From assembly GCA_000163995.1 (NCBI GenBank), contig CM000855.1, positions 743,387 through 807,386 of the forward strand: a stretch of 64,000 bases of DNA, written 5' to 3'. The DNA comes from Campylobacter jejuni subsp. jejuni 414. GTDB taxonomy: Bacteria > Campylobacterota > Campylobacteria > Campylobacterales > Campylobacteraceae. The translations under genes were made by a program, and so were the position numbers. Below, piece after piece: positions 1-9,424 of this stretch (positions are counted from its first letter, which is position 1; each line of letters opens with the position of its first letter). The notes beneath the pieces were generated by a model. It made no database searches and was not told the DNA's origin. It saw only the letters and a program-made list of their open reading frames with translations.

Positions 1-600
1 AAAAAAAATGTTTTTGCTCTTTTAATGCCGACTCAAATTTCAAATAAAGCTAATCTTGAAGACGCTCTAAGGCTTTGTAAGGACTTAGAACTTGAGTATA
101 AAATCATAGAAATTCAAAGCATTTTAGATGCTTTTTTAAGACAAAGTGAAAGTATCACGCAAATTGCCATAGGAAATTTTGCAGCTCGTATTAGAATGAG
201 TTTGCTTTATGATTATTCTGCTTTGAAAAATTCTTTGGTCGTAGGTACTTCCAATAAAAGCGAATTGCTTTTAGGTTATGGTACGATTTATGGGGATTTA
301 GCTTGCGCTTTTAATCCTATAGGAGAGCTTTATAAAAGTGAAATTTATACCTTAGCAAAACATCTTAACTTATATGAAAATTTTATTAAAAAAGCTCCAA
401 GTGCGGATCTTTGGGAAAATCAAAGCGATGAAGCGGATTTAGGTTTTACTTATGCAAAAATTGATGAAGGTTTAAAAGCTTTAGAAAATAATGATGAAAA
501 GCTTTTAAAAACACTTGATATTTCTTTAATTGCTATGCTAAAAAATAGAATACAAAAAAATGCTTTTAAAAGAAAAATGCCTGAAATTTTGGAATTTTAA
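1..600 (+). CDS. nadE: NH3-dependent NAD+ synthetase, 5' partial
   Basis: Last step of NAD biosynthesis: ATP-dependent amidation of deamido-NAD in the cytoplasm. The frame is open from base 1 (residues KKNVFALLMPTQ), so the gene begins left of the window and the ATP-pyrophosphatase P-loop is not visible. About 199 C-terminal residues remain of a protein that is usually near 246. Family motifs seen are GTSNKSELLLGYGT, KAPSADLW and the following NQSDEADLG. The ATG at base 25 is internal, not the start. It ends 3 bases before lpxK, suggesting one transcript. Confidence 0.95.
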   Translation, partial: KKNVFALLMPTQISNKANLEDALRLCKDLELEYKIIEIQSILDAFLRQSESITQIAIGNFAARIRMSLLYDYSALKNSLVVGTSNKSELLLGYGTIYGDLACAFNPIGELYKSEIYTLAKHLNLYENFIKKAPSADLWENQSDEADLGFTYAKIDEGLKALENNDEKLLKTLDISLIAMLKNRIQKNAFKRKMPEILEF

Positions 601-603
601 ATA

Positions 604-1525
604 ATGAGCGAAGAAAAAACTACATGCTTTGGTTAGATAATTATTTTTTTAAGCCTAATTTTTGGCAAAAATGCCTTGCTTTTATCCTTTTACCTTTAAG
701 TGTGCTTTATGCTTTTTTTGCAATTTTAAATACCTTTTTTCGCAAAAAAGTGGATTTTAAAAAACCTATTATTAGTGTAGGAAATTTAAGCTTTGGTGGT
801 AATGGAAAAACCCCGCTTTGTAAAGCTATAGCAAGAGAATTTGATGGAGTTTTTATAGTGCTTAGGGGTTATAAAAGAAAATCCAAAGGTTTATTTGTTG
901 TTAAAAATCAAAAGGGAATTTTATGCACGCTATCTCAAAGTGGCGATGAAGCTATGGAATACGCTTTTGAAAAAAATATCAAAGGTGTGATTGTAAGCGA
1001 AGATAGGGTAAAAGGTATTGAAAAAGCCTTTGAATTAGGAGCTAAAATCGTTGTGCTTGATGATGCTTTTTCTAAATTTCATATTGAAAAATTTGATATT
1101 TTACTTGAAAGTAAAATAAAACCTTATTTTACTTTTACTTTGCCAAGCGGGGCTTATCGTTTACCAAAATTTTATGAAAGAAAAGCTGATTTTATTGCAT
1201 TAGAGGGCAGAGATTTTGTGCGTTATTCTTTTGTGAAAGAAAATCCAAAAGCTGTTTTAGTAACTGCTATTGCCAAACCTTTTAGATTGTATGAGCATTT
1301 TATCAAAGCGAGGGCTTGTTATTTTTTTAAAGATCATTATGAGTTTAAAAAAGAAGAGTTAAAAAATTTACTAAAAAACATAATTGTGATACATTAATGC
1401 TTACTTTTAAGGATTTTGTTAAAGTCAAAGACTTTGGTTTTAAATGTCAAATTATAGAATTAAATATAGAATTAAAAGACTCATTAAGAGAAAAAATAAA
1501 AACTTATATCAAGGAGTTTGAGTAA
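604..1525 (+). CDS. lpxK: tetraacyldisaccharide 4'-kinase (lipid A), two homopolymer frameshifts
   Basis: Phosphorylates the lipid A disaccharide at the inner membrane. A membrane anchor near residues 18-38 is followed by the P-loop GNLSFGGNGKTPLC. The gene is broken twice. From ATG 604 (MSEEK) the frame is lost at the A6 run 614-619. The long open part starts at 624 (MLWLDNYFF) and stops at 1397 after the A6 run 1373-1378. The rest continues in another frame (CDTLMLTFKDF to IKEFE) to a TAA at 1523-1525. One extra A in each run gives 308 codons, the usual family length. LpxK is needed for lipid A, so sequence error is likelier than loss. Confidence 0.9.
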
Positions 1526-2938
1526 ATGAAATTAGTCGAGAGTAGAAATATAAATAATGTATCAAGTTTTAAAGAAGCTTTAATCAACCCAAATGCCCCT
1601 GAAGGTGGGCTTTATTCTCCTTTAAAATTGCCTATTTTTAAAGGAGAGAAATATGCTAATTTGCCTTATAAAGATTTTGCTTTAAAACTTATAGAAAGTT
1701 TTGATTTTGGCGAAGAAGAGCTTTTTAAAAAAGCTTTGAAAAGTTATGAAAGTTTTGATAATAAAAATACACCCATTTCTTTGCAAAAAATTGCTGAAAA
1801 AACTTATATCAATGAACTTTGGCATGGACCTACAAGGGCTTTTAAGGATATGGCTTTGCAACCTTTTGGGGTGCTTTTAAGCGAGTTTTCAAGGGATAAA
1901 AACATTTTAATTATTTGTGCTACAAGTGGCGATACAGGACCTGCGACTTTAAAAAGCTTTGAAAATGCAAAAAATGTTAAAGTGGTTTGCATGTATCCAA
2001 AAGGAGGTACAAGTCGGGTACAAGAACTGCAAATGCGAGCTTTAGATAAGGATAATTTAAAAGTTTTTGCCATAGATGAGGATTTTGATGCGGCACAACG
2101 CACTTTAAAAGAGTTGCTTTTTTCTAAAGATTTTCAAGATGAAATTAAGGCTTTAAATTATGAGCTTTGTGCGGCTAATTCTGTGAATTTCGGACGTATT
2201 TTGTTTCAGATTATTTATCATTATTATGCGAGTTTAAAACTTTTTAATGAGTTTTTAGAAGAAGTGCAAATCATTATTCCTAGTGGGAATTTTGGTAATG
2301 CTTTGGGGGCTTTTTATGCTAAAAAAATGGGAGCTAAAATTTCAAAAATTAAAATTGCTTCTAATGCAAATAATGTTTTGAGTGAATTTTTTAATCAAGG
2401 CATTTATGATTTGCGTGAAAAAAGTCTTAAAAAAACTATTTCTCCAGCTATGGATATACTTGTTTCTTCCAATGTCGAAAGACTTTTGTTTGCAAAATTT
2501 AAAGACAAAAGAACTAAAGAGCTTATGAATTTACTTAAAAATGAAAGATATTTTAAACTTAAAAAAGAAGAATTGCAGAGTTTGCAAGAAGATTTTGAAG
2601 CAGATTTTTGTAATGATGAAGAATGTATGCAATTTATTAAACAAAGTAAAATTTTAATCGATCCACACACAGCAACTTGTTTTAAAATGCTTGATCCTTT
2701 AAAACCTAGCATTATCACTTCTACAGCAGAATGGACAAAATTTACCCCAAGTATGATAAAAACTTTATATGGTAGAGATTCTAAGAATGAAAAAGAAGAT
2801 CTAAAATTTATAGCTAAAGAGTTTAACACCCAAGTAAAAGATGAAATTTTAGCTTTATTTGACTTGAAAAATAGTGATGAAAAAGTATTTGAAACTAAAA
2901 ATATGAAAAAAGAAATTTTAGATTGGATGCGAAAATGA
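1526..2938 (+). CDS. thrC: threonine synthase
   Basis: PLP enzyme converting O-phosphohomoserine to threonine. At 470 aa it matches the long gamma-proteobacterial type. The PLP lysine lies in HGPTRAFKDMALQ (about residues 94-106). Phosphate and cofactor loops are visible as SGDTGPAT and PSGNFGNALG. The ATG directly follows the lpxK stop with the AAGGAG site inside the end of lpxK. The stop overlaps the kdsB start by 4 bases (ATGA), indicating translational coupling. Confidence 0.95.
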   Translation: MKLVESRNINNVSSFKEALINPNAPEGGLYSPLKLPIFKGEKYANLPYKDFALKLIESFDFGEEELFKKALKSYESFDNKNTPISLQKIAEKTYINELWHGPTRAFKDMALQPFGVLLSEFSRDKNILIICATSGDTGPATLKSFENAKNVKVVCMYPKGGTSRVQELQMRALDKDNLKVFAIDEDFDAAQRTLKELLFSKDFQDEIKALNYELCAANSVNFGRILFQIIYHYYASLKLFNEFLEEVQIIIPSGNFGNALGAFYAKKMGAKISKIKIASNANNVLSEFFNQGIYDLREKSLKKTISPAMDILVSSNVERLLFAKFKDKRTKELMNLLKNERYFKLKKEELQSLQEDFEADFCNDEECMQFIKQSKILIDPHTATCFKMLDPLKPSIITSTAEWTKFTPSMIKTLYGRDSKNEKEDLKFIAKEFNTQVKDEILALFDLKNSDEKVFETKNMKKEILDWMRK

Positions 2939-3654
2939 TTATTATACCTGCAAGATTAAAATCAAGTCGTTTTCATGAGAAAATTTTGTGTGATATAAAT
3001 GGAATGCCTATGTTTGTAGCGACTGCAAAAAGAGTTAGTAAGGTTGATGAAGTTTGTGTAGCTTTAGATGATGAAAGGGTTTTAAATATCGCTAAAGAAT
3101 ACAACTTAAATGTAGTTTTAACGAGTAAAGATCATGAAAGTGGCACAGATAGGATCAATGAAGCTTGCGAAAAATTGGCTTTAAAAGATGATGAGATTAT
3201 TATCAATGTTCAAGCTGATGAGCCTTTTATAGAATGTGAAAATTTATTGAAATTTAAAGATTTTGCAAGCTCTTGTTTGGATAAAAAAGCTTTTATGGTA
3301 AGTTGTTATAAAAAAATCACTCAAGAAGAAGCTAAAGATCCTAATCTAGTAAAAGTGCTTTGTGATAAAGAGGGATTTGCTTTGTATTTTTCAAGGGCTA
3401 AAATTCCTTATGAAAGAGAAAATTATGAGGAAAGTTTTAAGGGGCATTTGGGCATTTATGCTTATAGTGTAAAAGCTTTAAGGGAATTTTGTTCTTTGCC
3501 AAGCTCTGCACTTGAAAGGGCTGAAAAACTAGAACAGTTAAGAGCGATAGAAAATGGTAAAAAAATCAAAATGCTTGAAATTTCAACAACAAGTATGGGG
3601 ATTGATACCAAGGAAGACTATGAAAAGGCTTTGCAAATTTATTTAGGAAAATAA
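2935..3654 (+). CDS. kdsB: 3-deoxy-manno-octulosonate cytidylyltransferase (CMP-KDO synthetase)
   Basis: Activates KDO with CTP for the inner core of the outer-membrane lipooligosaccharide. It is 239 aa. The N-terminal nucleotide-binding segment MIIIPARLKSSRFHEK and the later NVQADEPFI are typical. I start it at ATG 2935, which overlaps the thrC stop by 4 bases. An upstream TTG at 2923 would add only MDAK and lacks support. The gene fits with lpxK three genes upstream as an envelope cluster. Confidence 0.95.
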   Translation: MIIIPARLKSSRFHEKILCDINGMPMFVATAKRVSKVDEVCVALDDERVLNIAKEYNLNVVLTSKDHESGTDRINEACEKLALKDDEIIINVQADEPFIECENLLKFKDFASSCLDKKAFMVSCYKKITQEEAKDPNLVKVLCDKEGFALYFSRAKIPYERENYEESFKGHLGIYAYSVKALREFCSLPSSALERAEKLEQLRAIENGKKIKMLEISTTSMGIDTKEDYEKALQIYLGK

Positions 3655-4029
3655 CTCCATCCTAAAACAGAACAGATTTTTAATATTAAGGCAAAAATCT
3701 AAATTAGGGAATTAATGTAACTTAACACCTCAAACTATAGTTTTATATTTTCACAAGGTAAGAAAAATTCTAATAAGTTTTGCTTTAAAACAAAATGCTA
3801 GTAAATTAAAGGATGTTTAAAATGCAAATTGATAAACTCTAGCAAGTAGTGAAAGCATAAATTTCTTATAATAAGGATAGACTTAATAATCTTTTAGGAT
3901 AAACTAGGGTTTAGAAGTGATTGTTAAAATTAAAATGTTTTTAAGCTTATAATAAATTGCTTTTATCGCTAATAACAAAATAAGATAAAATCAGTATAAT
4001 TTTTTGTAAAAATTCTTGAAAGGAAATTT
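3655..4029 (+). other. 375-base stretch with a possible gene remnant and the glnH promoter
   Basis: No intact gene. An ATG at 3822 preceded by AAAGGA opens MQIDKL and then reads through stops into coding-looking pieces (ISYNKDRLNNLLG, then TRV). This may be the relic of a small hypothetical gene. The remaining sequence is AT-rich with no repeat or RNA gene that I can recognise. The right end carries the promoter for the binding-protein gene. Confidence 0.35.
3995..4000 (+). promoter_or_regulatory. sigma-70 -10 box for the binding-protein gene
   Basis: TATAAT sits 30 bases upstream of ATG 4030 in T-rich DNA without a clear -35, the usual C. jejuni housekeeping promoter style. An AAAGGA ribosome site follows at about 4019-4024. 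Confidence 0.5.
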
Positions 4030-4800
4030 ATGAGAAAAATTATTTTGATTTTCATGTCTTTCTTTGCTTTAAATTTAAATGCAAAAGATTTGGTTGTAGG
4101 AATGGAGCTTGGATACCCGCCATTTGAAATGAGCGATAAAGTAGGTAAGCCAAGCGGTATTAGTGTGGATTTTTTAGAAACCTTTGCTAAAAAATATCAT
4201 TACAATCTTATCATTAAAAATATCGCTTGGGATGGCCTAATACCTGCCTTAAAAACAGCCAAGATAGATCTTATTATGTCTTCTATGACAATTACTGATG
4301 AGAGAAAAAAGGTGGTGGATTTTAGTATCCCTTATGCTAAAGCAAATTTGGCGATTTTAACTCCTTTAAAATCTGATATAAAAAATATCAAAGATTTAGA
4401 TAAAAAAGGTAAAATTCTAGCTTTAAAGCGTGGCTCTACAGGACATTTGTATGCGGTTAAAAATTTAAAAAATGCAACTATTAATTTATTTGATAAAGAA
4501 AATGCTGCTATTTTGGAAGTGATACAGGGTAAGGCCGATGGATTTTTTTATGATCAGCTTACGATTTATCGTACTTGGCAAAAACATCAAGATACGACTA
4601 GAGCGATTTTAGCACCTTTTCAAGAAAATCCTGAGTTTTGGGGTATAGCGGTGCAAAAAGGCAATACAGAGCTTAAAAAAGAACTTGATGAATTTATTAC
4701 AGAAAGTAAAAAAGATGGATTTTTTGATTCTTTAGGGGAAAAATATCTTAAAGATGTTAAAGATACTTTTAAAAAGAATAATTTAGACTTCTTTTTCTAA
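4030..4800 (+). CDS. glnH: amino-acid ABC transporter periplasmic binding protein (SBP family 3)
   Basis: 256 aa with an N-terminal signal peptide (MRKIILIFMSFFALNLNAK). The mature part is a type-II periplasmic binding fold: GMELGYPPFEMSD at the start, the family signature GISVDFLETFAKKY, and DLIMSSMTITDERKKVVDFS. It should capture a polar amino acid in the periplasm and deliver it to a permease encoded elsewhere. No permease or ATPase genes lie next to it. The glnH name follows C. jejuni usage; the sequence does not fix the ligand. Its stop lies inside a hairpin shared with fliP. Confidence 0.85.
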   Translation: MRKIILIFMSFFALNLNAKDLVVGMELGYPPFEMSDKVGKPSGISVDFLETFAKKYHYNLIIKNIAWDGLIPALKTAKIDLIMSSMTITDERKKVVDFSIPYAKANLAILTPLKSDIKNIKDLDKKGKILALKRGSTGHLYAVKNLKNATINLFDKENAAILEVIQGKADGFFYDQLTIYRTWQKHQDTTRAILAPFQENPEFWGIAVQKGNTELKKELDEFITESKKDGFFDSLGEKYLKDVKDTFKKNNLDFFF

Positions 4801-4819
4801 GAAGGATTTTCCTTCTTAG
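4797..4819. terminator. perfect hairpin between convergent genes, overlapping both stop codons
   Basis: CTAAGAAGG, loop ATTTT, CCTTCTTAG: a 9-bp perfect stem holding the stop codons of both the binding-protein gene (4798-4800) and fliP (4816-4818). No U-run follows on either side, so it may block antisense read-through or protect RNA ends rather than act as a classic intrinsic terminator. Confidence 0.6.
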
Positions 4820-5550
4820 GTTACAAAGCTTTCCACAAGTCTTTGTACTAACAAATTCCACCCATCTACTAATACAAAAATTAAAAGTTTAAAAGGTAAA
4901 GAAATCATAGTAGGGGGTAGCATCATCATACCCATAGCCATTAAAACTGAACTTACAACCATATCTATAACTAAAAATGGTAAGTAGATTAAAAATCCTA
5001 TTTCAAAAGCAGTTTTAAGTTCTGAAATCATAAAAGCAGGCACTAAAACTGTAAGAGGGACATCGTCTATGGTTTTAGGATTAGGTAGATTGCGTATGCG
5101 ATAAAAAAGAGCCAAATCTTTTTCGCGAGTATTTTTAAGCATAAAGTCTTTAAAAGGTTTTGCTCCTTTTACAAAAGCTTCCTCATAGCCTATTTGCTCT
5201 GCTAAATAGGGTTTTATACCTTCATTGTAAGATTTTGTAGCCACAGGTTCCATTATAAAAAAAGTTAAAATTAAAGCTAGGGTTACTAAAATGGTATTAG
5301 GTGGCATACTTTGTGTTCCCATAGCTTGACGTAAAAATGAAAACACTACGATAAGACGTAAGAAAGAAGTCATAACAAAAACTATGCTTGGGGCAAGTGC
5401 AAGTATAGTTAAAACAATAACTATATTTAAAGTAGTAACAAGCTGATTAGGTGTGTTAGGTGCACTTAAGCTTAAATTTACCGTAGGGATAGTTGCTTCA
5501 GCGGCAAATAAACTCATGTTTAAAAGTAAAAATAATAGTATTTTTTTCAA
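4816..5550 (-). CDS. fliP: flagellar biosynthesis protein FliP
   Basis: Core membrane subunit of the flagellar type III export gate. 244 aa with a cleavable signal peptide (MKKILLFLLLNMSLFA), then four hydrophobic segments. Family blocks seen are FVMTSFLRLIVVFSFLRQA, then MPPNTILVTLALILTFF, and near the C terminus GMMMLPPTMISLPFKL. It stands alone on the minus strand, unlike the fliOPQR clusters of enterics, which is normal for Campylobacter. Confidence 0.95.
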   Translation of the reverse strand: MKKILLFLLLNMSLFAAEATIPTVNLSLSAPNTPNQLVTTLNIVIVLTILALAPSIVFVMTSFLRLIVVFSFLRQAMGTQSMPPNTILVTLALILTFFIMEPVATKSYNEGIKPYLAEQIGYEEAFVKGAKPFKDFMLKNTREKDLALFYRIRNLPNPKTIDDVPLTVLVPAFMISELKTAFEIGFLIYLPFLVIDMVVSSVLMAMGMMMLPPTMISLPFKLLIFVLVDGWNLLVQRLVESFVT

Positions 5551-5656
5551 AATTCAAAAACCTTTTTTTGCTTTTTTAATTTAAAGAAATTTAAATTTTA
5601 TCTTTTGATGACTAAAAACTAGTTTAAGGGTAATTAGAATTTTAACTTTAAACTGC

Positions 5657-5662
5657 TAAAAT
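5657..5662 (+). promoter_or_regulatory. probable -10 box upstream of glmU
   Basis: TAAAAT about 36 bases before ATG 5698, in the 147-base divergent gap between fliP and glmU, followed by AAAGGT as ribosome site. The fliP promoter should lie on the opposite strand of the same gap, but I cannot pick a single box for it. Confidence 0.35.
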
Positions 5663-5697
5663 AGTATTTTAAACTTCTTATATAACAAAGGTAGAAA

Positions 5698-6987
5698 ATG
5701 AAAACTTCTATTTTGATTTTAGCAGCAGGATTAGGCACTAGGATGAAATCGCAAAAGCCAAAGGTCTTGCAAGAGCTTTGTCAAAAAAGTATGATTTTAC
5801 ACATTTTAAAAAAAGCTTTTACTTTAAGTGATGATGTGAGTGTGGTTTTGTCCCATCAAAAAGAACGCGTTGAAAAAGAAATTTTAGAACATTTTCCAAA
5901 AGCACAAATTTTAGAACAAGATTTACAAAATTATCCAGGAACTGCAGGAGCTTTAAGGGGGTTTGAGCCTAAAAATGAAAGAGTGTTGATTCTTTGCGGT
6001 GATATGCCTTTGGTTGAACAAGCAAGTTTGGAAGTTTTACTAAATAATAATGCAAAATTAAATTTAGCAGTTTTTAAAGCAAAGGATCCTAAAAGTTATG
6101 GTAGGGTAATGATAAAAAATGATAGTGTTGAAAAGATTGTTGAATTTAAAGATGCAAATGCACAAGAAAGAGAGATAAATACTTGTAATGCCGGGGTTTA
6201 TGTGATTGACTCAAAGCTTTTAAAAGAACTTTCACCTTTGATCGATGACAATAATACCGCAAAAGAATATTATTTAACTGATATTGTAAAACTGGCAAAA
6301 GAAAAAGATGTGATGATTAAAGCAGTTTTTGTAGACGAAGATGAATTTATGGGAATTAATGATAAATTTGAACTTAGCGTGGCTGAAAATTTTATGCAAG
6401 AAAAGATTAAAAAATACTGGATGCAACAGGGTGTGATTTTTCATTTACCACAAAGCACTTTTATAGGTGTAGATGTTGAGTTTATAGGTGAATGTGAAGT
6501 GTATGAAAATGTTAGAATAGAAGGAAAAAGCAAGATTATAAACTCTGTTATTAAAAGTTCAAGCGTGATAGAAAATTCCATTGTGGAAAATAGTGATGTG
6601 GGGCCTTTAGCACATTTGCGTCCAAATTGCGAGTTAAAAAACACTCATATAGGAAATTTTGTAGAGTGTAAAAATGCGAAGTTAAATACCGTAAAAGCGG
6701 GACATTTGAGTTATTTAGGTGATTGTGAGATAGATAGTGGAACAAATATAGGTTGTGGAACTATTACTTGTAATTATGATGGAGTAAAAAAATACAAAAC
6801 CATTATAGGAAAAAATGTTTTTGTGGGTTCGGATACGCAATTTATCGCACCTGTGAAAATTGAAGATGAAGTGATTATCGCAGCAGGAAGTACGGTAAGT
6901 GTCAATGTAGAAAAAGGCGCTTTGTTTATCAATAGAGCAGGGCATAAAATGGTAAAAGATTATTATTACAAGAAATTCCAAAAATGA
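5698..6987 (+). CDS. glmU: bifunctional GlcNAc-1-P uridyltransferase / GlcN-1-P acetyltransferase
   Basis: Makes UDP-GlcNAc for peptidoglycan and surface glycans. It is 429 aa, slightly shorter than the roughly 456 aa enteric enzyme. The N-terminal half is the pyrophosphorylase (LAAGLGTRMKSQKPKVL, then LCGDMPL). The C-terminal half, from about residue 245, is a left-handed beta-helix with hexapeptide repeats and the acetyltransferase block GHLSYLGDCEIDSGTNIGCG. It overlaps coaBC by 4 bases and heads a seven-gene tightly packed run to truA. Confidence 0.95.
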   Translation: MKTSILILAAGLGTRMKSQKPKVLQELCQKSMILHILKKAFTLSDDVSVVLSHQKERVEKEILEHFPKAQILEQDLQNYPGTAGALRGFEPKNERVLILCGDMPLVEQASLEVLLNNNAKLNLAVFKAKDPKSYGRVMIKNDSVEKIVEFKDANAQEREINTCNAGVYVIDSKLLKELSPLIDDNNTAKEYYLTDIVKLAKEKDVMIKAVFVDEDEFMGINDKFELSVAENFMQEKIKKYWMQQGVIFHLPQSTFIGVDVEFIGECEVYENVRIEGKSKIINSVIKSSSVIENSIVENSDVGPLAHLRPNCELKNTHIGNFVECKNAKLNTVKAGHLSYLGDCEIDSGTNIGCGTITCNYDGVKKYKTIIGKNVFVGSDTQFIAPVKIEDEVIIAAGSTVSVNVEKGALFINRAGHKMVKDYYYKKFQK

Positions 6988-8138
6988 AAACCATACTTTT
7001 AGCCATTAGCGGTAGTATAGCTTTTTATAAATCTTATGAGCTTATTTCTTTATTTAAAAAAGAAGGTTTTAAGGTGAAAGTTTTGCTTTCTAATGGAGTG
7101 TTGAAATTTGCTAGCAAAATGAGTTTTGACGCTTTAGCTGATGAAGTTTTATGCGAAGAAAATGAAAGTTGGAAAAACTCAAATAATCATATAGCTTTTA
7201 GTAAAGATGCAGATCTTATTTTATTTGTTCCTGCAAGTGTTAATTCTATCAATAAACTTGCGCTTGGCATAGCGGATAATCTTTTTATTCAAACTTTAAT
7301 CTCCGCAAATAAACCACTTATCATAGCTCCTGCGGCAAATACAAACATGTTTTATCATTTTAGCACGCAAAATTCTTTAAAATTATTAAAAGAAAATAAA
7401 GCTTTGATTATAGAGCCAATTTGTAAAGTTTTAGCTTGTAAACATGAAGGTATAGGGGCTTTAGCTGAAGTTAAAGATATTTTTAATATTACTAAAAGAG
7501 AGCTTTTAAAAGAAAAATTTTGGCAGGATAAAAGTGTGATTATTACAGGTGGAGGTACAAGAGAAAAAATTGATGATGTGCGTTGCGTGAGTAATTTTTC
7601 AAGTGGAAAAATGGCAAAAGCTATAGCTGATGCTTTTTATTTTTTAGGAGCTAGGGTAAAGCTTTTAAGTTCTGTGGAATTTAATACGCCCTATGAGCTT
7701 TGTAAATTTGAAAGTTCCCAGGATTTAAAAAAGCTTTTAGATAAAAATTTAAATCATGATTTTTTGATTATGACAGCTGCAGTGAGTGATTTTATCCCAC
7801 AAAGCATAAAAGGGAAGATTAAAAAAAATGAGCATTTGCAGGGATTAAATTTGTATTTATCTTTAAATGAAGATTTACTTAAAAATTTAAATTTCAAGGG
7901 TAAAAAGATAGGTTTTAAGATGGAGTTTAATTCTCAAAATGCCTTGGAAAATGCAAAAAAATCTTTGAAAGATAAACAGCTAAATATGGTTTGTCTTAAT
8001 ATCATTGATCAAAAAAATTATTTTGGAAGTGATCAAAATGAGCTTTATTTTATCACTTTTAAAAATGAAAGTAAAAGCACTTTGCAAAGCAAAGAAAAAT
8101 TAGCTTTTGAATTAGCAAAATGGTGTGAAAAATTATAA
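6984..8138 (+). CDS. coaBC: phosphopantothenoylcysteine decarboxylase / synthetase (CoaBC, Dfp)
   Basis: Two consecutive CoA-biosynthesis steps. It is 384 aa. The N-terminal flavoprotein domain shows PASVNSINKLALGIADN, PAANTNMF and the region of the active-site cysteine near VLACKHEGIGALAEV. The C-terminal synthetase domain begins near residue 175 with ITGGGTREKIDDVRCVSN and FSSGKMAKAIADAF. It is translationally coupled to glmU by an ATGA overlap. Confidence 0.93.
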   Translation: MKTILLAISGSIAFYKSYELISLFKKEGFKVKVLLSNGVLKFASKMSFDALADEVLCEENESWKNSNNHIAFSKDADLILFVPASVNSINKLALGIADNLFIQTLISANKPLIIAPAANTNMFYHFSTQNSLKLLKENKALIIEPICKVLACKHEGIGALAEVKDIFNITKRELLKEKFWQDKSVIITGGGTREKIDDVRCVSNFSSGKMAKAIADAFYFLGARVKLLSSVEFNTPYELCKFESSQDLKKLLDKNLNHDFLIMTAAVSDFIPQSIKGKIKKNEHLQGLNLYLSLNEDLLKNLNFKGKKIGFKMEFNSQNALENAKKSLKDKQLNMVCLNIIDQKNYFGSDQNELYFITFKNESKSTLQSKEKLAFELAKWCEKL

Positions 8139-8140
8139 AT

Positions 8141-8752
8141 ATGATTAATTCTACTTTGCCTATACAAATGAAAGTTTTGGCTAAATCAGGCTATGGACAT
8201 TACACGCTTTTATTAAATCATAAAAAGATTCAAACTAAAAGTATGATAGAGCTTGAAATTGGCGCTGAGTACTTGGCTGAACTTTATATGCAAAATGGTG
8301 GAGTTATACAATTTAAACATCTTTCAAAGTGTCCTAATTTTAAACCTTTTGGAGAGGGATTGGCCTTGATAATCGCACTTTTAGAAGATAAAATTTCTTA
8401 TAAAAATTTTATTATACAAAATCTTTTAGAATGTAAAGATATAGAGCGTTATCAAATATTAAAAGAAATGCTTTTTGCAAGCTTTGAAAATATTTATCAT
8501 ATCCCTTTTATATTTGAAAATAAATCTTGTTTATTTCAAATGCGTAAAAGAGCAAAATATTTAGAGATTTATTTATATTTTAGTGTTTTTGGGGCTTTGA
8601 AAATTTTGATAGATTCGCAAGGTGTTAGTGTTTTTACACCTTTTGCTAAGGTGCAAAAATTTTTAAATGAACATTTAGATTTTAATGTATTACAAGAAAG
8701 CAAGGTTGAACCTTTGTTTGTTTTTAAAAGGCTTTTTGATTTTAAAGGATGA
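8141..8752 (+). CDS. conserved hypothetical protein (Cj0823-like)
   Basis: 203 aa, not recognised as any named family. There is no signal peptide, no clear membrane segment and no catalytic motif I can point to. Composition is rich in Lys, Leu and Phe, suggesting a cytoplasmic protein. It sits between coaBC (2-base gap) and uppS (3-base gap), so it is co-expressed with cofactor and envelope biosynthesis genes, but that alone does not give a function. Confidence 0.75.
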   Translation: MINSTLPIQMKVLAKSGYGHYTLLLNHKKIQTKSMIELEIGAEYLAELYMQNGGVIQFKHLSKCPNFKPFGEGLALIIALLEDKISYKNFIIQNLLECKDIERYQILKEMLFASFENIYHIPFIFENKSCLFQMRKRAKYLEIYLYFSVFGALKILIDSQGVSVFTPFAKVQKFLNEHLDFNVLQESKVEPLFVFKRLFDFKG

Positions 8753-8755
8753 AAA

Positions 8756-9424
8756 ATGAATGAATTAAAACACCTTGCCGTTGTTATGGATGGCAATAGA
8801 CGTTGGGCAAAAGCTAAGGGTTTTTTAGCAAAACTTGGATATTCTCAAGGGGTAAAAACTATGCAAAAACTGATGGAAGTTTGTATGGAGGAAAATATTT
8901 CAAATTTAAGCCTTTTTGCTTTTAGTACAGAAAATTGGAAGCGTCCTAAAGATGAAATTGAATTTATTTTTGAACTTTTAGATCGCTGTTTAGATGAAGC
9001 TTTGGAAAAATTTGAAAAAAATAATGTAAGTTTAAGAGCTATAGGAGATTTATCGCGTTTAGAAGATAAGCTAAAAGAAAAAATTATTTTAGTAGAAGAA
9101 AAAACAAAACATTGCAATGGACTTTGTGTTAATTTAGCTATAAGCTATGGTGCAAGAGATGAGATTATAAGAGCAGCTAAGCGTGTGATTGAAAAAAAAC
9201 TTGAATTAAACGAAGAAAATCTAACGCAAAATTTAGATCTGTCTTTAGATGTGGATTTGATACTTCGTGTTGGAAATGCTAAAAGACTTTCAAATTTTTT
9301 ACTTTGGCAGTGTTCGTATGCTGAAATTTATTTTAGTGAAACTTTATTTCCATCTCTCACTAAAAGAGAATTTAAAAGGATTATTAAAGAATTTAGAAAT
9401 AGAGAAAGAACTTTTGGAAAATGA
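8756..9424 (+). CDS. uppS: undecaprenyl diphosphate synthase
   Basis: Cis-prenyltransferase making the C55 lipid carrier for peptidoglycan and glycan assembly. It is 222 aa. The catalytic start HLAVVMDGNRRWAKAKGF carries the family Asp and Asn-Arg-Arg. SLFAFSTENWKRP follows, and the C terminus has LILRVGNAKRLSNFLLWQ. Typical proteins read RTGGE..RLSNFLLWQ there, so the RVGNA variant is a mild oddity. It overlaps the next gene by 4 bases. Confidence 0.95.
   Translation: MNELKHLAVVMDGNRRWAKAKGFLAKLGYSQGVKTMQKLMEVCMEENISNLSLFAFSTENWKRPKDEIEFIFELLDRCLDEALEKFEKNNVSLRAIGDLSRLEDKLKEKIILVEEKTKHCNGLCVNLAISYGARDEIIRAAKRVIEKKLELNEENLTQNLDLSLDVDLILRVGNAKRLSNFLLWQCSYAEIYFSETLFPSLTKREFKRIIKEFRNRERTFGK

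Noticed and set aside
2404-2829. 141-aa frame antisense to thrC
   Set aside because: Shadow of a highly conserved gene; no promoter, ribosome site or recognisable protein.
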